Origin: Zopfochytrium polystomum
Taxonomy: Eukaryota > Chytridiomycota > Chytridiomycetes > Chytridiales > Chytridiaceae
NCBI GenBank assembly: GCA_025765615.1
Contig: JAIVFJ010000186.1
Coordinates: forward strand, 1 to 64,000
Direction: 5' to 3'
DNA length: 64,000 nt
Under the pieces are notes generated by a model, which worked only from the letters and a program-made list of their open reading frames with translations, was not told the origin of the DNA and ran no database searches. Position numbers and translations under genes: made by a program. Below, in pieces: positions 1-10,637 of the stretch (its first letter is position 1; the number at the start of each line of letters is the position of its first letter).

Positions 1-36
1 TCCCTTTTCCCGCACCCCCCCACAGCCCGGTGCCAC

Positions 37-108
37 TAATTGAATGTGGAAAAGAACCCAGGACCTCCTCCACCCGAAGGAGGAATCATACCACTAGACC
101 ACAAACCC
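37..108 (-). pseudogene. Degenerate tRNA-Pro(CGG)
   Basis: On the minus strand the 5' two thirds match a eukaryotic tRNA-Pro: acceptor 5' strand GGGTTTG, a D arm with TGGTCTAGTGG (A box), and an anticodon stem CCTCC/GGAGG closing the loop TTCGGGT, which gives anticodon CGG. The T loop is damaged (TTCTTTT for TTCAAAT), the T stem does not pair, and no 3' acceptor strand complementary to GGGTTTG follows. I read it as a tRNA pseudogene or the tRNA head of a short retroelement. Confidence 0.65.
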
Positions 109-1639
109 TCCGCCTCATTCGAAGGTAAATTACGCTAAAATGCTCTTTACAGATTTGCCTTAAGCGCCCCAACAGCAACTGGCCCCAGATTCATGTCTTT
201 TTTCAGGCAGTGATGCAGTTGACAACCTTTCACTAATCGTGCACCAGCACGACTCCTGAACAAGTCCACGTCACTATGCCCGCCTTTCTGCAGCAGAGTA
301 TTGGTGCAATTGCCTATCTGCACATTCTGCTCCAAAAGCTTGAACACCAGCAGATACAGCAGATATCAGCAGGTTTTTCTTTGGATGCAAGCGGATATAC
401 ACAGTCAAATTTGATATCTGCGTCTGCTTATATCATTATCTGCCAAATGTCTGCAAGTCGGTTCGCAACCCTTGTCCATCTCTACCTTACCTGCATCCAG
501 AAGCAGATATCCACTTTGGGTTGGTGTTTGACCACAACCCTTTGTTGTTTGTGCTGGGACTGATAAGTGTGGTGGTTTTTCTCTTTTTTTTTCTTTTTTT
601 TTTTTTTTTTTTTTGTGTGTTTCCCACAGACGTAGGACTTGCTCCCACATCACTTGACTGCCTATCCTGGGGTGCCTAATACCGCCATTACATCACCTAA
701 TGCATTGGGTCCTGGGATGTTCCCCAGTGTCCAAAGTGGCAAGCCTGCATCCCTAACATGCCCAGTATCCCTCTGACCAAATTGCTTTACGCCAACAATT
801 TGTGGTTTTTTGGATGACGGCTATATTCATTACTGGATTCACAGCTAGCCTCTGCCATGACAAACCCTGTGATTACGATAGTTGGATCTATGCTGTAGTT
901 CCCCTCTGCTCGACACTATAGCTGGATTCAACCAAAGATCTCACCCCAGGAACGGTCCCTGGCGACTGGGAAAGAGCTGGTCCAGCAGACAATTTTGGAT
1001 TCAAAGATTGCAGCTGGTTGTGGAAGGCCAGAAACCTTGAGGCAAAAGTAACTACTCCCATTTAGGGTCAGTTTGAGCTCAGTGACAAAATGTAGTGTGA
1101 AACCGCAAATGTCAGCAGTGCTGCATTTGTGGACATGACAGACAAACAAACCCACTGGTTCTACATCAGGCTCCAGGGTGTGACAGACAACACAGTGGCA
1201 TTGAGCAAACCATAAGTAATAAACTTACAAAAGCCTTCAAATGAAGGCAAAGCACAGTGGATTAAGTGTCTGCAGCGCAATTGGGAGGTGGGGGAGGGTT
1301 TGATGGGCAGGTGATCCCTTAAGAAAAGAAAATGGGACTGTGGGGCTCCAATTGCGCAGACTTTTTGATCTGAAGCGACTTGACACCAATGGTGACATCC
1401 AACAGAGACATGAGGGCAAAATTATTTACAGAGATATCTTAAAATTTTGGTGAGTGAGACAGGGCCAGAGACTGTCAGCTGAACAATTGCCAGAAATAAC
1501 AAAATGCTGACAAACTAGTCATTTCTTTGTATTGGCAGGTCTGTCTGCTGTCCAGTCACTGGCAGGAGTATTGATTTCAACTTTGCAAGTGGGTCACTCA
1601 CCAAGGTTTTCAGGATATCGCAGTAACAGATAGAGAAAT
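109..1639. other. Intergenic region, no gene recognised
   Basis: I see no convincing coding sequence. Between about 300 and 520 the motif GCAGATA or its complement (TATCTGC) recurs many times, and a poly-T tract lies near 575-615. Open frames here are short and show no family resemblance. Confidence 0.5.
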
Positions 1640-1720
1640 GAGCAGAGTGGGATTCGAACCCACGCCTCTCTCGAGACTACGACCTGAACGTAGCGCCTTG
1701 GACCGCTCGGCCATCTGCCC
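1640..1720 (-). tRNA. tRNA-Leu(CAG)
   Basis: On the minus strand an 81-nt cloverleaf folds fully. Acceptor GGGCAGA pairs with TCTGCTC (one G:U); the D arm carries TGGCCGAGCGGTC (A box); anticodon stem CTACG/CGTAG closes loop TTCAGGT, giving anticodon CAG. There is a long class II variable arm (TCTCGAGAGA region), and T stem GTGGG/CCCAC closes TTCGAAT (B box). All stems are intact, so it is probably functional. No intron. CCA is not encoded, as expected in a eukaryote. Confidence 0.95.
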
Positions 1721-1911
1721 CCATCCTCACACAACCCCCTTTTAATAATAGCGTGCACTTAGCCGCTCATCAAGGCAGTGTATCTATGAAGGATAATGGA
1801 TACCGAGAAGGAATTCAATCAGAGTCTTTCCCCAGTACGATATTTACACAATGGCAACTACAAGAACATTGTCCTAATTTCAAATAATGCAGCGGGGAAG
1901 GCCGAAATACA

Positions 1912-2005
1912 GCCTTCTTGGCTCAGTTGGCAGAGCGTCTCCCTAGTACCAGGAGTGAATCCTGACGGCAGGAGAAGGTCACCAGTTCGATTCTGGTAGA
2001 AGGCA
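1912..2005 (+). tRNA. tRNA-Thr(AGT) with 21-nt intron
   Basis: Acceptor GCCTTCT pairs perfectly with AGAAGGC, followed by discriminator A. D arm is TGGCTCAGTTGGCAGAGC; T stem ACCAG/CTGGT closes TTCGATT. The anticodon loop reads CTAGTA then a 21-nt insert (about 1954-1974) then A, with stem TCTCC/GGAGA, so the anticodon is AGT (Thr). The insert sits one nucleotide 3' of the anticodon, the canonical position of nuclear tRNA introns. It should be transcribed by Pol III and spliced by the tRNA endonuclease. Confidence 0.92.
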
Positions 2006-3014
2006 TGGCTGGCAGGAAGTGGGCCTGCTCTATCCCGTTTTGAGCCTTACTGGCCAGGGAGCGCTTTCCGCATTGATCTTCATTTCTGGGTTATTTTCCA
2101 ATCAATCTGTGGCTGGATTCAGACCAGATACTAAGAGCTCAAAAAACAATTAAGGAGACACAAAATGGACTCATTAATGGACTTGATAGTGAACTTGATA
2201 GTGTGGACTTGATAGTGGCCCCACTTTCAGTAAGTAGGGCCTAGATGGATATGTCTAGGTGCCCATAGCGAGCCAGGTGTGGACGCGAGCCGGGCGGGCG
2301 CCGTGTGCTGCCGGCGGAACTCGAGGATTGCGACGTTGCGGCAGCGGTCATTGTTGCCTCACGGGAGCTCGGTCACCGCGGTCGCTTGCGCTGCGGCGTG
2401 TCAGTGCAGCGTCGACAGCTTGTATGCGGAGGCAGGGGTGACGGAAGAACTTGGCGGCGATGGCGGCAGGGTGCGGCGCACTGACGCAACGACGACCGCC
2501 CGCCGCCGCAGTCAGTTGTCCTCCTCTGCCCTTTGGTCTGTCTGCCGGTTTGTCGTCCGTCATGTTATTTTTGGTGCAGTCAACTATATTTAACTACGAA
2601 GAGAAATCAAGAGAAAAAAGAGAAACAGGCTCGCTCTAGCGATGCAACAAAAAGCGACCAAAAGCCAATCAAAGAGAGAAGAAAGAGGTCACTCACAAAA
2701 CAACATAAAAGAGAGAGCCACCGTAACAGTGGGGAAAGAAGAAAGTAGCGACCGACATAGAGGAAGAGGGATAGTCCAAACAAATTACAGAAGAAACAAA
2801 CCACAAAAGAACTTTGCCGCTGTGCCAAGGGTGTGGCAAACATGGGCAACTAGTTTACTCCGAATAGCCTATACAGTACTTTGCGGTAGCTGCGTTGCGG
2901 AGCGAGCGGGAGTGCGTGTCGAGATGTGTGCGGGGTGAATGCGCGTATGTGTATGGAGGCGAGATGGTTCAGAAAGAAGTACATACTTCGCCGGAGACGG
3001 ATGGGCTGGTTCGC
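2006..3014. other. Intergenic region downstream of the TMEM135-like gene
   Basis: Contains a short direct repeat of ACTTGATAGTG (three copies, 2179-2217), a GC-rich block (2250-2560) open in several frames without recognisable homology, and a purine-rich block (2590-2830). Nothing here is supported as a gene. Confidence 0.4.
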
Positions 3015-5908
3015 TTACCCAGGAGGAATCGTCTCGGTGTCCATCTGGTACAGCGCCATCAGCACTCCGGTCGCAATGCTAAAGTAGATCGCCTCGCCCC
3101 CGCTGCCGTTCGTGAGTTAGTCCAACAACGTCAAAAAAAGGAGAAAGAGTGGCGCCGCCTTTCAACACTCACGGCACGTTCCGCCACCATCCCCACTGAA
3201 CGCCGCAATTCCAAAAGCTCTCGACCGCGCGCGGCAGGCAGTACAGCCCGAGCTCGAGCCGTCTCCCAGGCGACTCAACCATCACCGCCGCGCCGGCAAC
3301 CAGGCCATTCACGTAGTACATCCACCGCGCGTCGCGCCCCGCCAGCCGTCGCAGCGCGCACTGCGTGTAGTACCCGCTGGTGCAGTACAGCGTCAGGAAC
3401 GCGGAGGACCGCAGCGTCGAGAGGAGCAGCGAGCGCAGGGTGCGGAGCGGGGCGGCCAGGAGGCGGGCGGGGCTGCGGGTGAGGAGCGTCATGACCTGAC
3501 ACGGAAGGAGGTGGGTGCGGTAAGCAGGCCCGAGCAGGAATCGGGAATCAAAAAAAAAGCAGGGGAAATGAAAAATGAACAGCAACGAGAAAGATTACTC
3601 AACGACGTTCAGCGGGCCGTACAGCGCCACGGCCCTCCCCCACTCTCTCCCGACCTCGCCGACAAAGTACTGCTCGCACGTGGCTTCGCGCGGGTGGATC
3701 ACGCCGCACATGACCATCCGCCGGCCCTCCGGCGACGACGTCCCTCCCGCACCGCCCATCAACAGCTCCGCGAACGGCGCCGCCAGCGCGGTCGGGTAGC
3801 CCTCGGGGATCGCCGCGGCGAGCGCGGCGCCGTGGTCCGACGAGGGCGATGACGGCAGCAGCGCGCTGGGAAGCTGCCCAGAGGTCGCGGCTTTGGTAAA
3901 CTCGCTGACCATGGCGTGGTACTCGCGTCCGGCGCCTGGCACGAGGCTGCGGAAGCCGCCGTGCGTCAGGAGGAACGAAAGGTACGAGCGCTGCGCAGTG
4001 GGCCGCGGTTAGTCGGGGGTTGAGGGGTTGGGGGGGTCAGCGGGACGAACAAAAGAAGAAAAAAAAAGGCGGGGGTAAATTCTTACGTTCAGCGACTCCG
4101 GCGCCAAAAAGTAGGCCCCCAAGATCTGGCTGCTCGACGCCATCATGATCGCAGCCCCCATCGCCGCCCTCACCCACCCGCGCGCCGTCCTCTCCCCAGC
4201 CGTCTCCTCATCCTCCGTGGCCGCCACAGTGTTCGTCTTCGCTGCCGCCGCCGCCGCTTCCCCCGGCTTGCCCCTACCCTCCGCCTCGCGGTCCCGCTCC
4301 CGCATCTCCGCGACGCCGGCAACCGACTCGCATGCGCGGCCGAACGCGTACCGTCGCACGACCCGCATCCACAGCCACCGGCACGCAAAGTGCGCGGTTC
4401 GCGTTGTGAGGTAGAGGGCGATCATGAGCCGGCGGGAGCTGTTTGTGTCGAGGAAGAGCGAGAGGCCGCCGGCGGCGGCTCCCGCGAGGAACGCGGCGGG
4501 GGCGTCGGCGGGCTTGTCGCGCTGGAGGGCGGTGTCAGATGCACAGAATTTGGATTAAGGGTGGGGTGTTCAGTTCTCACGATTCGCCGGATGGTGCACA
4601 GCAGCGCCTTGTACCCCGAGGCGAACGCGGCGGCAAACAGCGCAAACGAGACCGTGTCGCGCCCGCCAAGATCCAGCAACACCGACGGCCTTAAGGGATT
4701 ATTATCACAGTGAGTCTTTTTTTTCCGTCTTCTTTTCGCCTCTTCGCTCCTCCTCACCTCTTTGCGACGCGCCCGCCAAGGACGGCCGGCACCAACGCGA
4801 CTGCGTACTTGACGCCGTACGCGAGGGCAAACGACTCCACCCAGCCGCGCACGGCGTTCTCGGCGCACGTCGTCGTCGCAGCGTGCTGGCAGTCGCGGCC
4901 GCGGTGGTAGTGGCCCGAAGGGGACTCGAGCTTGCGCCGCTTTTCGCTTTTTTTTTTTTTTTTTTTTTTTTTTAAGGAGGAAGGTGCGTGTTGTTTGGTC
5001 AGCAAGCAGCAGCAGCAGCAGCAGCAGAAGAAGAAGCGGGGGGAGGGAGCGAGCGCGGGGCGTGTACCATACCTCAGCAGCTCGCGCAGACGCGTCTGGA
5101 GCGACTCGGCCGTGGTGGCGAGGGTCTCTGGTGTGGTGGGGGGTGGGACGGGGCGCGGGGAGGAACGGGTAGTTAGTTCCAAGTGCTACCAATCTTGTGG
5201 CGTTTGTTTACTCCAACATTGTTTTCTCCTTCCTCTTTTTCTTTTTATTTTTTTTCCAGGTTGTTTTCGTTTTTTTGGGGGAGGGGGTTTTTTTTTTTCG
5301 ATTTTGTCAATCCATCCATTATGGGCCGAGTCTGTTCGCAACACTTCCGCAACGCCGAGCGGAGGTGCGGTTGTTGTTGGTGGTGTGATGGTGGGGACGA
5401 AGAGGAAGGAAGAGGAAGGGGGGGCGGAGAGGGAAGGGGGGCTCATTGTTACCTGCTTCGGCGGTGGTCAGCGCGTGCGCGGCGACATGCACCACCTTTT
5501 CAGAGAGCCTGTGTATATCGAGGCGGTTGGGAAGGTAGGTGGGTGGGCAGAAGATTGAGTGAGCGTTGCTTTCATTCTTTTCGCTGGATTGCATGTGGTG
5601 TCCGTCGTGTCGTCGATCGATCCTGAACCGACACGTCCGCCACTCCCAAGACCTGCTGGGGTTCATTTGCCCCCGCGCGCGCGGGCGTGATGAGGAGGCC
5701 AGGGTACCCATCATCGTTGTCGGGGCACGGTACTGTGAAGGGCGGCGAGGACCCCTTCTGCGCGCTGGCTGATTGATTGAATTGATGGACTGATTGACTG
5801 CATGATCCGCCGCCTCCGCCTGACGAAGACGCCACCGCCGCCGACGCACGCCTCCGTCAACGCCCCGCTGCCGCCCTCTTACCCGCCGTCCAGGTACGCA
5901 CTGATCAT
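3015..5908 (-). CDS. TMEM135-like multi-spanning membrane protein, multi-exon
   Basis: Spliced conceptual exons on the minus strand give a TMEM135 family pattern. A Cys-containing segment (CQHAATTTCAENAVRGW, about 4860) is followed by VESFALAYGVKYAVALVPAVL, then RDTVSFALFAAAFASGYKAL (about 4650), then an AFLAGAAAGGLSLFLD/SRRLMIALYL segment (about 4430-4510), which is the order seen in the family. Later exons contain the hydrophobic C-terminal region (RSSAFLTLYCTSGYYTQC, about 3380), and a last exon at 3102-3015 ends YQMDTETIPPG-stop. The last intron is phase 2 and joins VP to GGEAI cleanly. Animal TMEM135 sits in mitochondrial, peroxisomal and lysosomal membranes and affects mitochondrial dynamics; fungal function is not established. 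About seven exons; the 5' exon (ATG near 5908, or further upstream) is uncertain. A poly-Lys-coding A tract near 4950 is intronic. Confidence 0.8.
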
Positions 5909-6078
5909 GCTGCGCTGTTCGTTGTTGCTTTCTTTTTTTCTATTTCCTTTTTTTTTTGTTTTTTTTTTTTGTCTCTCTCCCTCTCTGTTTCTTATTATTT
6001 TTTTTTTCCCCTTTCTTTGCCTTTGATTTTCTTCTTGATGATGCCAGAAGACAGAGAGAGAGCGAGAGAGAGAGAGAG

Positions 6079-6125
<47 letters not shown>

Positions 6126-6467
6126 AGAAAGTCCGAGGAAATTTTCAGCGCAGGGGGTTGCTCTGCAACACATAAACCAAAATGAAAAAATTCTTTGTCT
6201 GCTGTTCCCGGATTGAGAAGTACATTTTTCTATGGTGCCCCCTTCTTGTCGCTTTTCTTGTGGCTTTCTCACTCTCTCTCTCACCCACTCTCACTCAATC
6301 ACATAATCAAACCTGGAAGAAGAAAAAAAACGTATTGCTAATACCGTCCTTGTCAACTCCCCAACCGTGGAACCCAGATCGCTCAAGCCCCGAACCACTA
6401 CCCACGCGGAAACAGGGAGAGAGAATGAGAAAAAAAAATATAGAGGTTGGGTGTGCAGACAGAGTCT
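5909..6467. repeat. Low-complexity intergenic DNA with (GA)n microsatellite
   Basis: T-rich tracts (5930-6010) are followed by a GA/GAGC microsatellite from about 6050 to 6125. This is probably the upstream region of the TMEM135-like gene. Open frames here are products of the repeat. Confidence 0.75.
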
Positions 6468-6974
6468 TTACGCGCGGGGACACGCGGCGGGTCGGAGAGG
6501 AGAGACGGCAGGAACTGTGCCGGCAAGTGCCAGAGCGATAAGCCTTGAGGGAAAAAATGTATGGAGGGTCGAGTGACGTTTGGAAGATTTTGGTGCAGTG
6601 CGTCCAAAAGCGTGATTAAAACCTAGTGCGATGGTTTCCAGCGGCGTAACCGGGGTTTGGAAGGTCAGAGGCGACACCGTTCGATGTGAAGTTTTCTTGC
6701 TCATCATGCTGCTAATACAAGAGGGCGCGAGCGAGTTTTGATTTTCATCATCGCGAAGATTTTTGAGATGATTTTCTAACGGCGCATCAGCGATTATGTT
6801 TTGTACACTTCGACGCAGCGCATTTCCTTCTTCTTTCGTCCATGAAGCGAGCTGGCGGCGGAGCATCATGCTCTCGCCGCACAGGGAGCGAACATTGGGA
6901 GCCGTCAGATCCACGCCTTTCATGTCAAGATATTGCACTGTGTTTAATCTCACCTGGCGAGCCGAGCCGCCCAA
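6468..6974 (-). CDS. Hypothetical protein or exon, unrecognised
   Basis: An open minus-strand frame of 168 codons with balanced composition (segments such as VQYLDMKGVDLTAPN and RRSVQNIIADAPLENHL) looks more protein-like than neighbouring shadows. I recognise no domain. It could be one exon of a larger gene extending toward 7 kb, since codons stay open upstream of the listed ATG. No signal peptide or membrane segment is visible. Confidence 0.3.
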   Translation of the reverse strand: MGGSARQVRLNTVQYLDMKGVDLTAPNVRSLCGESMMLRRQLASWTKEEGNALRRSVQNIIADAPLENHLKNLRDDENQNSLAPSCISSMMSKKTSHRTVSPLTFQTPVTPLETIALGFNHAFGRTAPKSSKRHSTLHTFFPSRLIALALAGTVPAVSPLRPAACPRA

Positions 6975-7284
6975 ACCAGGTCATTTCCGCCTTGTCACGA
7001 TTTTGGATGTGGACGCAAGTACTTTTTTTTTTTCGTTCGCCGAAACATAGAGCGCACCGTGCGGTTGGTCAGTCGAGGCATGGAGCCAATCCCAAAGGGA
7101 ACAAGATAGTCTGCGAGCCATTGGGCGGATTGCTTTGGGGAGGAGAAGAAGCACTGGTTTCTTCTGTCGCTGCTTTCGGTTACAGCAAGAGCCACCCAAA
7201 ACCTTTGCCACGCGGCCAGTGTCCCCCCCTTTTGTGGTGGGTCCCCACTGTCCATTACACTTCTCTCTCGACCGACTCATCTCT

Positions 7285-7492
7285 TTCAGGAGGCAAAGGA
7301 GGCAACGGAGGGAATGGGGGCACCGGAGGGGATAGCGGAACGGGTGACAGCGGGGGCAACGGGAGCAACAGGGGCAACGGCGGCAAGGGAGGAAACGGCG
7401 GTAATGGCGGCAAAGGTGGAAGCGCCGGTATTGGAGGAAAAGGAGGTGCAAAAGGCAAGGCTGTCGGAAGCGGCGGTACAAACAAATCGTGA
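7285..7492 (+). repeat. GGX-type Gly-rich coding-like minisatellite
   Basis: A short-period repeat (units such as GGCAACGGAGG, period a multiple of 9 nt) encodes on the plus strand about 65 residues of Gly-Gly-Asn/Lys/Thr/Ser triplets ending KAVGSGGTNKS-stop. On the minus strand it would encode a Pro-Leu-rich stretch. It may be the C-terminal end of a plus-strand Gly-rich (cell-wall-like) protein whose start lies at 6842 or within an unresolved exon, but no secretion signal is visible. Confidence 0.4.
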
Positions 7493-7957
7493 CAAGACGG
7501 AAGTGACTTTTGTAATCGGCCCCCTTGGTCGACTGATGTTTCCATCGGCCCGCGCGCGTGCAATGAATGAATGATCGAGAGGGCGCGGTGAAAATCCACA
7601 CGTTTTGTTGCCTTTTCGGAAGCAAATCTCGCTATTTTTTGTCTTTTGCGTCCGCGCGTCAATCCGGTTTTTTTTTTTTTTTTTTTTTTTTCGAAGCGGG
7701 AAACCACACAGGCAGGCAGGCCGACAGCCAGACAGCCAGCCCTACTGGTGCGGAGATCGGCAGACAGGGCCAATGACAATCAATCAATGGGTATTATTCC
7801 TTACTGTCAACAGAGGGGTAAAGGCATTCAAACACACTTTACACTCACACACTCACACACAGTCTCTAGAGTCCCCAGGAAAGTGGCAAGTAACCTCTCC
7901 CGTCCTCGAGGTCACTCCCAGTCGAGGTCGCCCCGATCGCCCCGTTCTTTCAGGACC

Positions 7958-8365
7958 TTAACCTTGCCGACACAGCACCTCCTTGCCCTTTGCCTCAAAC
8001 GCATCCTCGGCGCCCACGTCGTCGTCATTCTTGACCAGCTCCACCATCTCACCCTCCGCCAGCCCGCTTCCTCCCAGCACCGCCGCCGCCGCCAACAACC
8101 TTGCCTCGTCGAAGCAAACCATCCTGCCCGTCTCGTCCTCTCCACACGCTTCCCCGTCCCGCAAGTCATCCGTCCCGAGCTTTCGGCTCACTACCACCAC
8201 CACCAACAAACGGCACCCACCCAACCTGTCGGCTTCCCCGCTGCCAGGATCACAGTCTGATCTTGTGAGGGCGCCAGAGACCCCGATAATCCCCTCGAGG
8301 AAAGAGAGCCTGGAGCCGGCGGCTGCCATTGCAATTGAGCTCGCGCAGCCACTGCCACCAACCAA
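7958..8365 (-). CDS. Hypothetical protein, possibly truncated by a retroelement
   Basis: A 135-codon minus-strand frame (segments LSFLEGIIGVSGALTRSD, GRMVCFDEARLLAAAAVLG and EMVELVKNDDDVGAED) has ordinary protein composition but no family I recognise. Its 5' end lies against a C-rich stretch and the start of the Ty3 remnant, so an upstream part may be missing. Confidence 0.3.
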   Translation of the reverse strand: MVGGSGCASSIAMAAAGSRLSFLEGIIGVSGALTRSDCDPGSGEADRLGGCRLLVVVVVSRKLGTDDLRDGEACGEDETGRMVCFDEARLLAAAAVLGGSGLAEGEMVELVKNDDDVGAEDAFEAKGKEVLCRQG

Positions 8366-8449
8366 CGTGGGGGTGGCGCCCCCCCCCCCGTCGCTGACCC
8401 AGGAGAGAGAGAGGGAAGAGAGATGGAGTGCTGTTCACCGCCGCGCGCG

Positions 8450-8473
8450 CCCCCCCCCCCCCCCCCCCCCCCC
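8450..8473. repeat. Poly-C homopolymer tract
   Basis: An uninterrupted run of about 24 C marks the left limit of recognisable Ty3 sequence. Such a run is unusual and may be a repair scar or an assembly artefact. Confidence 0.8.
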
Positions 8474-8489
8474 CTTTTGTTGGTTGGAG

Positions 8490-9195
8490 TTTCGCTTTAA
8501 CCCAGCAAGAGAGCCCAAGGTTCCCAGCCCTGACAAATCCACTGGGCTGGCCAAAGACCTCAAGAACTTTATGGCCACTGTGGAGAATGTCATCTTTCTC
8601 CAACCTTCAAGATTTCCCAGTAAGCAACTCAAGGCTCCTTTCACAAGCACCCTCCTGTCTGGTCAAGCCCAATCATGGTACAGATCTCTCCCATGCCCAC
8701 TCACCACCCTGCAAGAGCTCTGGGAGGGGCTCGAAGCTACCTTGGGTGACCCCTATGCATCTTGGACCAAGATCCAAGCTCAAGCATATCAAGCAAGGAA
8801 AGCAATCTTGTGTGGCCTACACCAACCAATTCAAGCAACTAGCCAGAGACTCTGGATACAATGATGCAGCTCTGATGGAGCTGTACCATGATGGTCTCCG
8901 TGAGTCTATCCAAGGCATGCTTTCCCAGTCTCTGCACATCCCTGAGACCTTGGAAGAGTACATTCTCCTTGCCATCAAGATTGACAACAGACTCTACTCC
9001 AAGAGGCTGAAGCAAAGACAACCAGGAACTACATCAAGACCTATCCCAGTGCCACAAGCTCTTACAGTTCCTGAACCCTTTCAAGTGGATTCAGTTGAGA
9101 CGCTTCCTAAGGGTCCTCTGAGCCAAGAGGAGAAAACAAGGATGGCCCAACAGGGACTACAGTTCCCAGTCAAGAATTCCAAGCCCCACTGCTGA
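8490..9195 (+). pseudogene. Ty3/gypsy gag, frameshifted
   Basis: The capsid-type region shows the retrotransposon gag pattern: LSGQAQSWYRSLP, then TTLQELWEGLEATLGDPYAS, then (after a frameshift near 8790) YTNQFKQLARDSGYNDAALM and a C-terminal LHIPETLEEYILLAIKIDNR. No CCHC zinc knuckle follows; the frame ends at 9195. Gag would form the virus-like particle in a live element. Confidence 0.85.
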
Positions 9196-9199
9196 TGAG

Positions 9200-10637
9200 C
9201 ACAGGAGGACAGACCTTGCACCTGAATGGGGAGATGGTTTCACCCCACCAGCCAAGACACACCTTTCACTGCTTCCTGACAGTGTGTGGGCCTATGCTAT
9301 TTCCAAGGACCTCGAGCCTCACAAGATTCAAATCAGCCAAGAAAAGGAAAAGCTTGAGTTACTCAAGACAAGGCATGATGCAGCAACAGCTGGACACCCA
9401 GGAGAGCACAAGACATATGCGCTTGTTTCCACAGAATTCTACTCGCCAGGCATGAGGAAGTACATCAAGAACTGTGTCAGCAGTTGTGAAACCTGTCAAA
9501 GAAACAAATCCAGCAGACAAAATCCCCTCCCAATCGCCATCAGCCCTTGGTCATCAATACCCATGGACTTCATTGTGAAACTGCCCCTATCCCATGGATT
9601 TGACTCTATCCTTGTTGTCATCGGCAGAAGGACAAAGTTGGCCCATTTCATCCCTTGCATTGAGAAAATTTAGATGCACAAGGAACAGCAGACCTGTTTT
9701 TGCAGCACATATTCAGGCTCTATGGACTGCCTCAGTCAATCATCAGTGACAGAGGACCACAGTTCTGATCTCAATTTTGGAAAGCACTCACAGCAACCCT
9801 TGGAATCAAGTCTCAACTGCCAACTGCTTATCACCCTCAGACTGATGGACAAACAGAAAGAACAAACCAGACTCTGGAGCAGTATTTGAGGTGCTATGTC
9901 AGTTATCAACAGGATGATTGGCCCAACCTCCTTCTGCTGGCAGAATTTGCTCTCAACAATTCTCTCCACTCAAGCACCCAGCTATCTCCTTTCTTTGCAA
10001 CCTATGGTTTCAATCCAAGAGGAGATTTCTGGGACAAGAGACCCTATCCAATGTCCAAGCTCCTGCTGTGGCTTCACACTTGCATAAGCTCAAGATCATC
10101 AGCACCTTCCCAGACTCCACCCTGAAGCGAGCCCAAGAAGATGCCTCAAGATTTGCCAACACTCACAGAATGGATCATGACCTTGCTGTGGGTCAGCAAG
10201 TTTGGCTTCTGAGGAAGAACTTGCAGACCAAAAGACCAAGTCCCAAGCTAGACAACCTCAAGTTGGGACCTTTCAAGATCTTGGAGCAAATCAATCCAGT
10301 CACCTTCAAGCTGGATCGCCCTGCATCCATGTAGATCCACCCAGTTTTCCATGTCAGCCTTTTGGAGAAGTTTGTGGCCAACTCCATTCCAGGCAGAGTT
10401 GTTCCTCCTCCTCCTCCAGTTGAGGTAGAAGGTGAAGAGGAATTTGAGGTTGAACAAATCTTGGATGCCAAGTGGTTTGGAAGGACACTCAAGTTCCTTG
10501 TCAAGTCGAAAGGTTACTCAGATGCTGACAACACCTGGGAACCTGAGTCAAACCTCACTCACTGCCAAGACCTTCTGCTCGAGTTCAAGACCAGGTACCC
10601 CACCAAGTTGCAGAAGAGGCCTAAAAGGGGGAGATGA
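9200..10637 (+). pseudogene. Ty3/gypsy integrase with C-terminal chromodomain, broken
   Basis: The HHCC zinc-binding domain is at about 9373-9515 (TRHDAATAGHPGEHK, then CVSSCETCQRN). The catalytic core has Asp in SIPMDFIVKL, Asp in SDRGPQF (another frame) and Glu in [15 protein letters not shown]. The end is a chromodomain, EVEQILDAKWFGRTLKFLV with DADNTWEPESNL (about 10445-10560). Stops at 9671 and 10332 and frame changes near 9700, 9890 and 10080 inactivate it. In the chromodomain the conserved Trp of the LVKWKGY motif is Ser (LVKSKGY). Confidence 0.88.

Noticed and set aside
2259..2593. GC-rich overlapping ORFs on both strands
   Set aside because: Open in several frames because of high GC; no domain, start context or splice continuity.
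2810..2870. Possible zinc knuckle (CQGCGKHG)
   Set aside because: Spacing does not fit CCHC and no gag sequence surrounds it.
4422..5192. 256-codon minus-strand ORF
   Set aside because: Mostly the wrong frame through introns and a poly-A tract of the TMEM135-like gene; only segments in the spliced frame are coding.
6050..6216. Arg/Glu-rich ORFs
   Set aside because: Products of the GA microsatellite; the same holds for 48843-49060, 52370-52620, 53740-54100 and 54370-54570.
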